33,134 nt of DNA. It comes from Bacteroidota bacterium (lineage in GTDB: Bacteria; Bacteroidota; Bacteroidia; Cytophagales; Thermoflexibacteraceae). Where the stretch lies: NCBI GenBank assembly GCA_004292785.1, contig RDXG01000202.1, positions 1-33,134 on the forward strand, read 5' to 3'. Made by a program: the position numbers and the translations under genes. The notes under the pieces are model-generated. The model did not search any database, was not told where the DNA came from, and saw only the letters and a list, made by a program, of their open reading frames with translations. This document shows, in pieces, positions 24,793 to 32,726 of the stretch (positions within the stretch are counted from its first letter, which is position 1; the number at the start of each line of letters is the position of its first letter).

Positions 24793-27700
24793 TCACAAAC
24801 GAAGTCCCCAAACGGTAATGTCGTCTCGTTGTTCTGCATTTTTTTGGTGATCTTGCAAGGTACTTTCTAAAATATCGCGTTGTTTTGCAAGGCTCAAATT
24901 CATATTTTTTTGCAATAATTCTTTGAATTGATTTGTCCCAAATTTTTCTCTTTCCAAATTATTTTGATCCATAAAACCGTCTGTGGTCAAATAAATGAGA
25001 TCGTTTTTTTGCAAAATAATTTGTTGTTCTGTAAAAAAAAGTTTTTTGGTTTTCAAGCCACCTATGGCTTTGTGATCGCCTTTGAGTTCGTGTAAAACTT
25101 GGTTTTTTGTATAAAAAAGCGGTCTTTTTGCACCAGAAAAGGTAATTTCCATGTCTATATTTTTTGTAAGTCTGCACAAACAAATGTCCATTCCGTCATC
25201 ATTCGAATTTTCTTTTTGGTTCAAAGCCCTGATTACACCTTCGTTTAGCATATCCAAAATTTGTGCAGGTGAAGCAATTTGTTTTTGGTTAATAATTTCA
25301 CTAAGCAAAGTATTTCCAACAATGGACATAAAAGCGGCAGGAATTCCGTGTCCTGTGCAATCAATGGCTGCCATAAAAATTCCCGCAGGATTTTTTTCGC
25401 CTGAAAAGAAATAAAAATCACCTGAAACAAAATCTTTTGCCTTATAAATGATAAAATGTTCTTCAAAAAAAAGATTTATTTTAAGCGTTCTGGGCAAAAA
25501 TCCTTGTTGAACAGTTTGCGCGTATCTAATACTATCTGTAATATCCTGATTTTTTTGTTTCAGAATTTCGTATGTTTTTTCAACTCTCTGATAAGCAATT
25601 TGCGTTTCATTTTCCTGTTTTTCCAACTTATTTTTTTCTGATTGTAATTCAGAAGTTCGCTGCGAAATTAGCTTTTCTAGCATCAAATTTCTGATGCTTA
25701 CTGCTCTGATTCGCCATTTGTAAAATCCAAAAATACTCAACAAAAAAGCAAAAATCATTACTAAAATAAATTGTGTGGTTTGATAAAAATACGGTTCAAT
25801 TTCAAAAGCAATTTGATCGCCTTCTTCGTTCCAAAGTCCGTCATTGTTGCTTGCTTTTATTTTGAAAGTATATTTTCCGTGTTCCAAATTGGTATAAATT
25901 GCGTATCGATGTTGGTCATTTCCCTCGATCCAATTTTTGTCAAAACCTTCCAATTTGTACTTAAATTTTACTTTTTCGGGTCTAATAAAACTCAAAACCG
26001 AAAAATTAATGACAATTCTTTGCGTTTGTGCATCAAGGACGATGCTTTTTTCCAAATTAACAGAATGTTCATCAACGTTAAATTCTGTAATTTTTATCAA
26101 AGGAATTTGCGTATTTTTTACTTCTTGTTCGGGTTTTGTGGTGCATAAACCGCCAATGGTTGGAAACCATAAATCTCCATTTTTGGTGTATATTGCCTTG
26201 CAAGTTCCATTACATTCCCCCAATATTCCAGCCCCTTTGTCGTACAATATCCAGTTAATTTTTTGACTGTTGTCTTTTGCAAAAGCATCAAGTTCTTTGC
26301 GTTTTACTTTGATAATTCCCTCCGCAGTGGGCAGCCAAAAATTGTTATTTTTATCTTCGATAATGTCATAAACTCCCTCCGCAGGAAGTCCTTGTTTGTT
26401 GGAATAATTAACTATTTTTTTATTTTCTATTCGGCTTAATCCGCCATTACTTGCCACCCAAATTACTTGATTTTCGTCTTTGTGAGCATAAAAAATAACA
26501 TTTGTAGGCATTTGTTCTTTTTCTGTAAAAGATTCGTTTTCAAGGTTTTTTTTCAAAATATTCAAGCCGCCGCTATTGGTAGCAATGAGCATATCTCCAT
26601 TTTGGGCTTGGTTAATAGACATAATAAAATTTGAATTTAAACCATTTTCCTTGTTAAATTCTGCAACTTTTTGGTCTTTTTTATCAATTTTAATGATGCC
26701 TTTGTTTCGAGTTCCAATCCAAATAAATCCTTCTTTGTCTTCAAAAACATATCGAACCAAATCTTCGGGCAACAAATTTTTTTGGCTAAAAAAAGTTTCT
26801 TTCCCGTTTGGATTCATTTTTATTAAACCGTTATTTGTACCAATCCAAATATTTTTTCTGCTGTCAAATAAAATTGTTCTGATGCGAAAATTGTCTAATT
26901 TGGTTTTTAAATCAAAAGAAACCACCGAATCGCCTTGTATTACACTTAATCCGTTTTCTGTGCCTACCAAAATTCTATTCTGATCAAGTTCTGCCGCAGC
27001 GGTTACTCCATTGGCTTTCAAACCGTCTAAGATATCATAATTTATAAATTTAGAATCCCTGATTCTGCATAATCCTGCGTTATAAGTAGTGATCCAAAGG
27101 CTATTTTCGTTGTCAAAAAACAGGTGCGAAATGTGTTTGTCGGGCAGCCCGTTTTTTTCTGTAATTTTTTCAAAAATATTTGTTTTCCCATTTTTTCTGA
27201 ACAATCCATCTGCGGTAGCAAACCAAATAGAGCCATAAGAATCTTCCAAAATTTCGATGACATTGTTGTTTTTGAAAGCAGAAACTTCTGTAATTTTTTT
27301 GCCATCATAAGTAAAAAGTCCGCTGGTTGTTCCTAGCCAAAAAACTCCTTTCTTGTCTTCAATAATCATTTCTACATTATTTTTCAGCCCATTTTTTTCA
27401 TCTAAAATCTTAAATTTTCCATCTTTATAAATTATCAATCCGTTTCCTTGTGTGCCAAACCAAATTGCCCCTGATTTGTCTTTATAAATTGTTCCTACTG
27501 TAACATCTAGCAATTTTGGGCAAGTATTAAAATGTTTAAATTGCTGATAATCATATATATAAACTCCTTTCCCTCTAGAACCGATCCATAATTTATCTTT
27601 GCTTTCTACATAAATATCTTCGATGGAATAATTTTTTAGGATCGTAGAATCCTTAAATGAATGATATTTTCCGTTTTGGTAGGCAATCAAACCACTGCCT

Positions 27701-28023
27701 TGTGTGCCAAACCAAACTATATTTCGTTGATCTTTTTCTATCACATAAATACCGTTTGTACTCAATACAGGCAAATTTCTTTTACTTTTATTCAAAAACT
27801 TTACGCCATCAAACTGCGAAAAACCGTTGTAAGATGCAATCCACAAAAAACCTTCCGAGTCTTGCACGCCAGAATTGAGTTTGTTAGAAACCAAACCGTT
27901 TTCTTTTGTCCAAGATTCTACTAAATATTTGTCTAATGTTTTATCGGGATTTAGTCCTTTGGGTTGCGCAAACAAAATTTTACAAAGTAAAAGAAGTATA
28001 AACAACAAGAAAATTCTATCCAT
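24793..28023 (-). CDS. Two-component-type propeller sensor fused to SpoIIE-family phosphatase
   Basis: 1076 aa. A signal peptide (1-19) precedes about 14 Reg_prop motifs, such as WFGTQGSGLIAYQNG and WIGTRNKGIIKIDKK, enough for two seven-bladed beta-propellers (about 30-640). A Y_Y_Y domain follows (about 680-745: KYKLEGFDKNWIEG, AIYTNLEHGKYTFKIKASN), then one transmembrane helix (about 757-777), a coiled coil (about 790-838) and a cytoplasmic SpoIIE-type PP2C serine phosphatase (about 840-1076) with FVSGDFYFF, AAIDCTGHGIPAAFMS and RDDITVWGL. The layout copies hybrid two-component sensors but replaces the kinase with a phosphatase. It presumably senses an outside ligand and acts on an anti-sigma or similar partner, none of which is encoded nearby. 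It ends 65 bp before the glycosidase start. Confidence 0.93.
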   Translation of the reverse strand: MDRIFLLFILLLLCKILFAQPKGLNPDKTLDKYLVESWTKENGLVSNKLNSGVQDSEGFLWIASYNGFSQFDGVKFLNKSKRNLPVLSTNGIYVIEKDQRNIVWFGTQGSGLIAYQNGKYHSFKDSTILKNYSIEDIYVESKDKLWIGSRGKGVYIYDYQQFKHFNTCPKLLDVTVGTIYKDKSGAIWFGTQGNGLIIYKDGKFKILDEKNGLKNNVEMIIEDKKGVFWLGTTSGLFTYDGKKITEVSAFKNNNVIEILEDSYGSIWFATADGLFRKNGKTNIFEKITEKNGLPDKHISHLFFDNENSLWITTYNAGLCRIRDSKFINYDILDGLKANGVTAAAELDQNRILVGTENGLSVIQGDSVVSFDLKTKLDNFRIRTILFDSRKNIWIGTNNGLIKMNPNGKETFFSQKNLLPEDLVRYVFEDKEGFIWIGTRNKGIIKIDKKDQKVAEFNKENGLNSNFIMSINQAQNGDMLIATNSGGLNILKKNLENESFTEKEQMPTNVIFYAHKDENQVIWVASNGGLSRIENKKIVNYSNKQGLPAEGVYDIIEDKNNNFWLPTAEGIIKVKRKELDAFAKDNSQKINWILYDKGAGILGECNGTCKAIYTKNGDLWFPTIGGLCTTKPEQEVKNTQIPLIKITEFNVDEHSVNLEKSIVLDAQTQRIVINFSVLSFIRPEKVKFKYKLEGFDKNWIEGNDQHRYAIYTNLEHGKYTFKIKASNNDGLWNEEGDQIAFEIEPYFYQTTQFILVMIFAFLLSIFGFYKWRIRAVSIRNLMLEKLISQRTSELQSEKNKLEKQENETQIAYQRVEKTYEILKQKNQDITDSIRYAQTVQQGFLPRTLKINLFFEEHFIIYKAKDFVSGDFYFFSGEKNPAGIFMAAIDCTGHGIPAAFMSIVGNTLLSEIINQKQIASPAQILDMLNEGVIRALNQKENSNDDGMDICLCRLTKNIDMEITFSGAKRPLFYTKNQVLHELKGDHKAIGGLKTKKLFFTEQQIILQKNDLIYLTTDGFMDQNNLEREKFGTNQFKELLQKNMNLSLAKQRDILESTLQDHQKNAEQRDDITVWGLRL

Positions 28024-28147
28024 CTGATTTATAAATTATCCAAAAGCATTTTAGTAAATTTCTATTGATTTTAAAGTAATTTAATCATTTTTTTTTGATA
28101 TTTACAAAATTCTTTTTTTTATAACGAAAAACTTAATAAAAAAATCC

Positions 28148-29200
28148 ATGAACCGACTCCAACACATTGATTTTATCAGAATAATTGCGTGCTTAATGGT
28201 ATTGTTTGCGCACACAGGCGAGCTATTTTATATTACTCCCACAGGTGGCGTGGCAGAAAATTTTACGGATTTTGTGAATATCTACGGCAGTTTTTTTAGA
28301 GTTCCTGTGCCTATTTTTGTGGTCATTTCGGGCTATTTGCTGTTGCCTAGCAAAGAAAGTCAAGGCGTTTTTTACAAAAAAAGGTTTGGTAGAATCGTGT
28401 TTCCGTTTTTGTTCTGGTCGTTTGTCTATGTGTTGGTTTCTTTTCTGAAAAATGAATATAGTTCTTCGCAAGCCTTAGTACGAGCCGCTTCTATTTTTGT
28501 GAATTTTAATTGGAATTCTGGACATTTGTGGTTTGTTTATATGCTTTTGGGTTTGTATTTGTTCATTCCTGTCATTTCGCCTTGGGCTAGTTTAGCGGAC
28601 AAATCACAAAAAGAATTTTTCCTGATCATTTGGGGAATTACTTTATTTTTTCCTTACATACGCACCCAAATTCCGAATTTGTTGGGCGAAGAATTTTGGA
28701 ACGAATTTTCTACAACCTATTATTTTAGTGGTTTTATTGGCTATTTGTTGCTCGGAAATTATATCAAAGAACACTTGAAAATGAATTTAAAACGCGATTT
28801 TTTGCTTGGTTCTACCTGCATTTTATTGGGTTATGCTATTACTTTTTTGGTTTTCAAAAATCAAATGACTTTTGCAAAAACGCTAATCGTTTTGGAGCTT
28901 TCTTGGCGTTTTAATAGCATTAATATTGCTTTGATGGTTTTTGGCTTGTTTATTATGGCAAGACATTTTCAAATTTCTTCAGTTTTTGTGTCAAAATGGA
29001 TCACTGATATTTCGGCTTTTACTTACGGAATTTATATCATTCATATTTTAGTTTTGGGCGAAACTTTCAAAATTTTGAAGCAAATTACGCCAAATCCTGC
29101 AATTTTGATTATTTTAAACGGTTTTTTTGCTTTTATAATTTGTTATTTTTTATTAAAAATTATTTCATTTTTGCCAAAAAGCAAATACATTACAGGTTAA
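28148..29200 (+). CDS. Acyltransferase family 3 (OafA/WecH-like) membrane protein
   Basis: 350 aa with about ten hydrophobic segments. The N-terminus RLQHIDFIRIIACLMVLFAHTGE has the family's catalytic-type His (His22). VPIFVVISGYLLL and the basic loop KKRFGRIVFPFLFWS follow at about 56-98, and FTYGIYIIHILVLGE lies near residue 295. This form is close to COG3274, which acetylates surface polysaccharides. It is divergent from the sensor phosphatase (124-bp AT-rich gap with no clear promoter) and ends in its own terminator. It differs strongly from the paralogue at 3739-4854. Confidence 0.88.
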   Translation: MNRLQHIDFIRIIACLMVLFAHTGELFYITPTGGVAENFTDFVNIYGSFFRVPVPIFVVISGYLLLPSKESQGVFYKKRFGRIVFPFLFWSFVYVLVSFLKNEYSSSQALVRAASIFVNFNWNSGHLWFVYMLLGLYLFIPVISPWASLADKSQKEFFLIIWGITLFFPYIRTQIPNLLGEEFWNEFSTTYYFSGFIGYLLLGNYIKEHLKMNLKRDFLLGSTCILLGYAITFLVFKNQMTFAKTLIVLELSWRFNSINIALMVFGLFIMARHFQISSVFVSKWITDISAFTYGIYIIHILVLGETFKILKQITPNPAILIILNGFFAFIICYFLLKIISFLPKSKYITG

Positions 29201-29210
29201 TAAAAAAAAG

Positions 29211-29246
29211 TGTAGCATACATTTTTAGTGTATGCTATATTTTTTG
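29211..29246 (+). terminator. Terminator after the second acyltransferase gene
   Basis: TAGCATACA (29213-29221) and TGTATGCTA (29229-29237) pair perfectly around TTTTTAG, with two further possible outer pairs, and are followed by ATATTTTTTG. It lies 10 bp after the stop codon. Confidence 0.85.
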
Positions 29247-29310
29247 TTTTCAAATACGAGAAAGAATACTTTTGAGCAATTTCAATTTCAACAAACCAAA
29301 ATTTTCACAT

Positions 29311-29859
29311 TTATTCTTCTATCTTTTTCCACAACGCTTGCACTTCTGTTTGACTCATTTTTTTCAGTCGTTTGTCATTTTCAGTTTGTACATCTTTTTT
29401 CATGGCAGCACCCAAATTTTCAACTGAAGGAGTTCGCAAAATATGAACGATTGGATAAGGTGCCATGGCGATCAGATTTCGAGCAGAATTTGCAGGAATA
29501 CCTGTAAAACGTGCAAAAGGGTGAAAAGAAACAAGTTGAAATTTTTTTTGGGCTTGATTAAAAACAATGGTTTTTTCGCAAAGTTGAAAATATGGCAAAA
29601 AATGTTCTGTAATATTTCCTAAAGCAGGTAGAATCAATAGCGTAGTTTCTATCGTTTCGTCTTGCTCCATAAGTTCTAATTCTTTTACAAAAAGTTCGAG
29701 AAAACCATTGATATTTTTGGCATCAATCACTGAAAAGCGAATTTTGTTGTGTTGAAAAGGACTTTTTGCAAAAGGACATAAATTTAGTCCAATAATTATT
29801 GTTTCGACCCATTTTTTTGTGGTGGCAATAGTTTCTGCAATTTTTTCTTCGGATAACAT
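29311..29859 (-). CDS. DUF1415 family protein
   Basis: 182 aa, soluble. Residues 17-40 read WVETIIIGLNLCPFAKSPF, the DUF1415 signature with its conserved Cys in NLCPFA. The later FHPFARF and PYPIVHILRTPSVENLG are also characteristic. The family is widespread but its function is unknown to me. It stands alone: the M56 gene upstream on the same strand ends in a strong terminator, and its 3' end faces the acyltransferase gene. Confidence 0.88.
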   Translation of the reverse strand: MLSEEKIAETIATTKKWVETIIIGLNLCPFAKSPFQHNKIRFSVIDAKNINGFLELFVKELELMEQDETIETTLLILPALGNITEHFLPYFQLCEKTIVFNQAQKKFQLVSFHPFARFTGIPANSARNLIAMAPYPIVHILRTPSVENLGAAMKKDVQTENDKRLKKMSQTEVQALWKKIEE

Positions 29860-29904
29860 AAATGATGGTATTTTTGGTAAAATTAATGCTTTTTATATGC
29901 TTAT

Positions 29905-29912
29905 CAAAAATA
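29905..29912 (-). promoter_or_regulatory. Candidate -7 element for the DUF1415 gene
   Basis: On the minus strand TATTTTTG matches TAnnTTTG, about 45 bp upstream of the start and beyond the terminator of the M56 gene, so the gene can be transcribed independently. No clear -33 motif. Confidence 0.4.
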
Positions 29913-29956
29913 TTTTGTCAATATTTATTGGAATGTTTTAAGCAAATTTTGCTTTT

Positions 29957-30000
29957 AATAAAAAATGCTTGAAGACTTTAATCTTCAAGCATTTTTTATT
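29957..30000 (-). terminator. 19-bp perfect hairpin ending the blaI-M56 operon
   Basis: Arms 29957-29975 and 29982-30000 pair without mismatch around CTTTAA. On the minus strand the core ATGCTTGAAGA/TCTTCAAGCAT is followed by TTTTTTATT. The M56 stop codon (29999-30001) lies in the first arm. Confidence 0.9.
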
Positions 30001-32119
30001 ATTCTTTTACATTAATGTCAATATTAAATGGTTTCCCATCTTTTATAGCCTCTGGTGCTAAAAAATTGGCATATTTTTGACGTACTTCCTCTGAAACGGC
30101 TTGGTCATTGACTTCCATTATTTTGTCAGTCAATTTGATTTTAACATTTTTTGAGTCAGAAATTAAACCGTCTTTCTTCAATTCTTCACGCATTTTTGTG
30201 AACTTTTCTTCCTGTTCTTGCGCATTTTTTTCATGTTTTTGTGCATTTTTTTCATGCATTTGTGCTAATTTTTCATGTCTTTCAGCCATTTTTTCATGAT
30301 TTTTGATCATTTTTATGTGCTGAATTTTCATGATGGAATCTTGTTTTTTGCCAAACTTGTCCATCTGTTTTTCAAAACTCCTTTGTTCTTTTTCGAAGTT
30401 TTTTTGGTCTTTTTCAAACTGTTCTTGTTGTTTTTGGAAATGCTTATCCAAATTTTTCAACTCCACTTCTGTTTCTTCTTCGCCAAATCTGTTGTTCATA
30501 CGAATAACAATTTTTTTGCCTAAAGAATCGTTGGTAAAAATTTTGACCGAATTTTTGATTTTTTTGCTCACGTCTCGCAAAGAATCAGAATTGAAATGAT
30601 AGATAAAATGATCGCCATTTTCCGAATCTATTTCTACAAAACCATGACGCACAGGCGGCACAGGTGGAGCTATATCAGGCATTTCAAAATTGAAATTTGT
30701 AGAGTCAAAATTGAAATTAAAATCAAAATTCGACAATTTGTCTTCTGCATCTTCTACTTCTGCCAAAGATTCTTTAATGCTTTGTTCGATCTCGATTTTG
30801 GTCATTTTCTGGTCATTTTTGCCCGTTTTTTCTTCGATCAAATCTCTGTATTGGTCAATATCTGAACCAGAAACTTTCTGACCGTTTACAAAAAGTTGCG
30901 TAATTTTGCCTTTTTTGTTTTTCACAATTACCAAAGATTTCTTTTTTCCTGTCGAATCTTCGAGAGTCAAAATGTCGGCTTCTAGGCTTTCGTCTTCCAA
31001 AATTTCCAGAATTTCATTGGTTTTTTTCTGATTATTTTCTTGGATTTTGTCTTCAAAAACATTCAAATTTTCGTTTTTCCATTCTGAAAAATTGGCGTTT
31101 GCAACCAAAGACATTGCCAACAAACCAATAATCATCAAGCAACCTGCCGTAAAACCTTCTGAAAAAGTAGCATTTTTTTGTTTACTTGTTCCCAACAACA
31201 TTCTTTTGATTCGATTCAACAATTTGCCATCTTTGCCCGAAATTGCCATCGCAAAACGCGGTGTTTGCAAATTCATTTGTTCCAAATTGGTTAAGGCTTT
31301 CGCAAAAGTCAAAGAATCTCCGCAAACACTGACCGCCAAATCATCACAACAATTTTCTCTTTCTTCAGAAATTAAGCGCGAAATCCACCAGATCGCAGGG
31401 TGAAAGAAAAACGTAATTTCTATTAAAGATTGAAAAATATTGATCAAATAATCGTTTCTGCGAATGTGCGCCAACTCATGCGCCAAAATACTCTCGATTT
31501 GTTGAGCAGAAAGCCCTGTAATCAAACCCATCGGCAACAAAACCACAGGTTTAAAATAGCCAATCGCCATTGGAACGTTCACCAAAGCCGATTCTAAAAT
31601 TCCAACTTTTGTATTGATTTGTAATTTGTACGCCAATTCGTCAATTTTATCTTGCCAAAGCGTAGCCAAAGAAATGGTTTTATACGATTTTAAGCGTTGC
31701 ACATACGCCCAAGCCCCCATAAAACGCAAACTCAACACCAAAATTCCCAACAACCAAATCGTTACAATTAAAGGCAAATGTTTTTCGAAATAACTGCCAA
31801 AATCGATCATTTGCGGCTCGGATTCTTGCGAAAAACTTGCCTGATAAACCACAGAAACGTTGTTAGAAAGCGTATTTTGATTTGCAAAAATTTGCTGTTG
31901 TTCTGCCGATTCGTAAAGATTTGCAAAGGTCAAACAAGACAAGATCAAAGCCGAAAACATGGCGATCATTGCCGTAAAATAGCGCGTTTGCGAAGAATGT
32001 TTATGCAAAACCAACATCAAAACTGCCAAAATAATAGCAATAAGGGCAATTTGCCACAAAGAATGTAGGATTGTCCAGCCCATAGCTTGAACAAAAGCCT
32101 GTGAAATGAATGGGATCAT
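29999..32119 (-). CDS. BlaR1/MecR1-like M56 metallopeptidase with long coiled-coil extension
   Basis: 706 aa membrane zinc protease that, in the BlaR1 model, cleaves or triggers removal of its BlaI repressor on sensing a signal. Hydrophobic segments at about 17-38, 48-66 and 115-133 precede the gluzincin motif HELAH (His214, Glu215, His218) and SEERENCCDD (251-260). A further transmembrane segment follows (about 322-343). There is no penicillin-binding sensor domain. Instead, residues 350-706 are hydrophilic, with long heptad-like stretches (FEKDQKNFEKEQRSFEKQ, then five seven-residue repeats of the HEKxAQ type). It begins 1 bp after blaI, so coupling is certain. The signal it senses is unknown. 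Confidence 0.9.
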   Translation of the reverse strand: MIPFISQAFVQAMGWTILHSLWQIALIAIILAVLMLVLHKHSSQTRYFTAMIAMFSALILSCLTFANLYESAEQQQIFANQNTLSNNVSVVYQASFSQESEPQMIDFGSYFEKHLPLIVTIWLLGILVLSLRFMGAWAYVQRLKSYKTISLATLWQDKIDELAYKLQINTKVGILESALVNVPMAIGYFKPVVLLPMGLITGLSAQQIESILAHELAHIRRNDYLINIFQSLIEITFFFHPAIWWISRLISEERENCCDDLAVSVCGDSLTFAKALTNLEQMNLQTPRFAMAISGKDGKLLNRIKRMLLGTSKQKNATFSEGFTAGCLMIIGLLAMSLVANANFSEWKNENLNVFEDKIQENNQKKTNEILEILEDESLEADILTLEDSTGKKKSLVIVKNKKGKITQLFVNGQKVSGSDIDQYRDLIEEKTGKNDQKMTKIEIEQSIKESLAEVEDAEDKLSNFDFNFNFDSTNFNFEMPDIAPPVPPVRHGFVEIDSENGDHFIYHFNSDSLRDVSKKIKNSVKIFTNDSLGKKIVIRMNNRFGEEETEVELKNLDKHFQKQQEQFEKDQKNFEKEQRSFEKQMDKFGKKQDSIMKIQHIKMIKNHEKMAERHEKLAQMHEKNAQKHEKNAQEQEEKFTKMREELKKDGLISDSKNVKIKLTDKIMEVNDQAVSEEVRQKYANFLAPEAIKDGKPFNIDINVKE
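30220..30303. repeat. Four 21-bp tandem repeats inside the M56 gene
   Basis: Units start at 30220, 30241, 30262 and 30283 on the plus strand; each contains a T-run followed by CATG. On the coding strand they encode the heptads NHEKMAE, RHEKLAQ, MHEKNAQ and KHEKNAQ approximately. In-frame 21-bp units can expand or shrink without frameshift, so the coiled-coil length may vary among strains. Confidence 0.8.
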
Positions 32120-32120
32120 A

Positions 32121-32501
32121 TTATTTATTTTTTTCTATTTGTTCAATTAATTTTTTGATTTCGTCTAATTCGTTTTGGCTAGTTTGGTGGTTTCCCAAAG
32201 CCTGCATAACCAATTTCATGGCTGATCCTTTGAAAGTTGCGTCAAGGAATTTGTCAAGCAATTTTTGTTGCGTTTCTTGTTCGCTGATGGCGGCTTCGAA
32301 AATGTGCGCCTTTTCGTCAGTTGAAACCCTTTTGAGCAAACCTTTTTCGGTCATCATTTGCATGATTTTGAGGGTGGTCGTGTAACCAACCGTTTTTTGT
32401 TTGGCAATTTCGTCATTGACAAAACGCACCGTAGAAGCTCCGTTTTGCCATAAAACTTGCAAAACTTGCAATTCCGATTCTGTCGGTTTTGGAATTTCCA
32501 T
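32121..32501 (-). CDS. blaI: BlaI/MecI/CopY-family transcriptional repressor
   Basis: 126 aa winged-helix repressor. The start MEIPKPTESELQVLQVLWQNG and the recognition region GYTTTLKIMQMMTEKGLLKR (about 35-54) are typical, followed by a C-terminal dimerisation helix (about 75-120). It probably represses its own operon by binding the three dyads just upstream (32528-32596), and is inactivated by the M56 protease encoded next. No beta-lactamase gene is in the window, so the regulon is likely elsewhere or limited to this operon. Confidence 0.94.
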   Translation of the reverse strand: MEIPKPTESELQVLQVLWQNGASTVRFVNDEIAKQKTVGYTTTLKIMQMMTEKGLLKRVSTDEKAHIFEAAISEQETQQKLLDKFLDATFKGSAMKLVMQALGNHQTSQNELDEIKKLIEQIEKNK

Positions 32502-32527
32502 AGAATTTATTTTTGTTTTTTATGAAT

Positions 32528-32596
32528 TACGATAAATTTCGTAGGTTTTGTTTGTCTATACGATAAGTTTCGTAGATGGTTACGAAATTTATCGTA
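32528..32596. promoter_or_regulatory. Three BlaI-type operator dyads
   Basis: TACGATAAATTTCGTA (32528-32543), TACGATAAGTTTCGTA (32559-32574) and TACGAAATTTATCGTA (32581-32596, same site inverted) share the dyad TACGA-N6-TCGTA. They lie 27-95 bp upstream of blaI, with start-to-start spacings of 31 and 22 bp, close to three and two helical turns. BlaI-family operators have this type of dyad (TACA...TGTA core), so autoregulation is very likely. The rest of the gap to 32726 shows no other gene. Confidence 0.85.
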
Positions 32597-32726
32597 GATC
32601 AGAAAAAAAATTGAAATATTTTTTGTGGGAGATAAAAAAAGGTGGAATTAGATTAGAATTTGTAGATATTTTGATTCAAAAAAATGTTGCCAAAGTTTTT
32701 TATAACCTTAGCAACACGTTAATATT

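Noticed and set aside
24728-24811. 28-residue extension of the glycosidase
   Set aside because: It overlaps the 3' end of the sensor phosphatase gene and has no family similarity; the ATG at 24727 gives the usual beginning.
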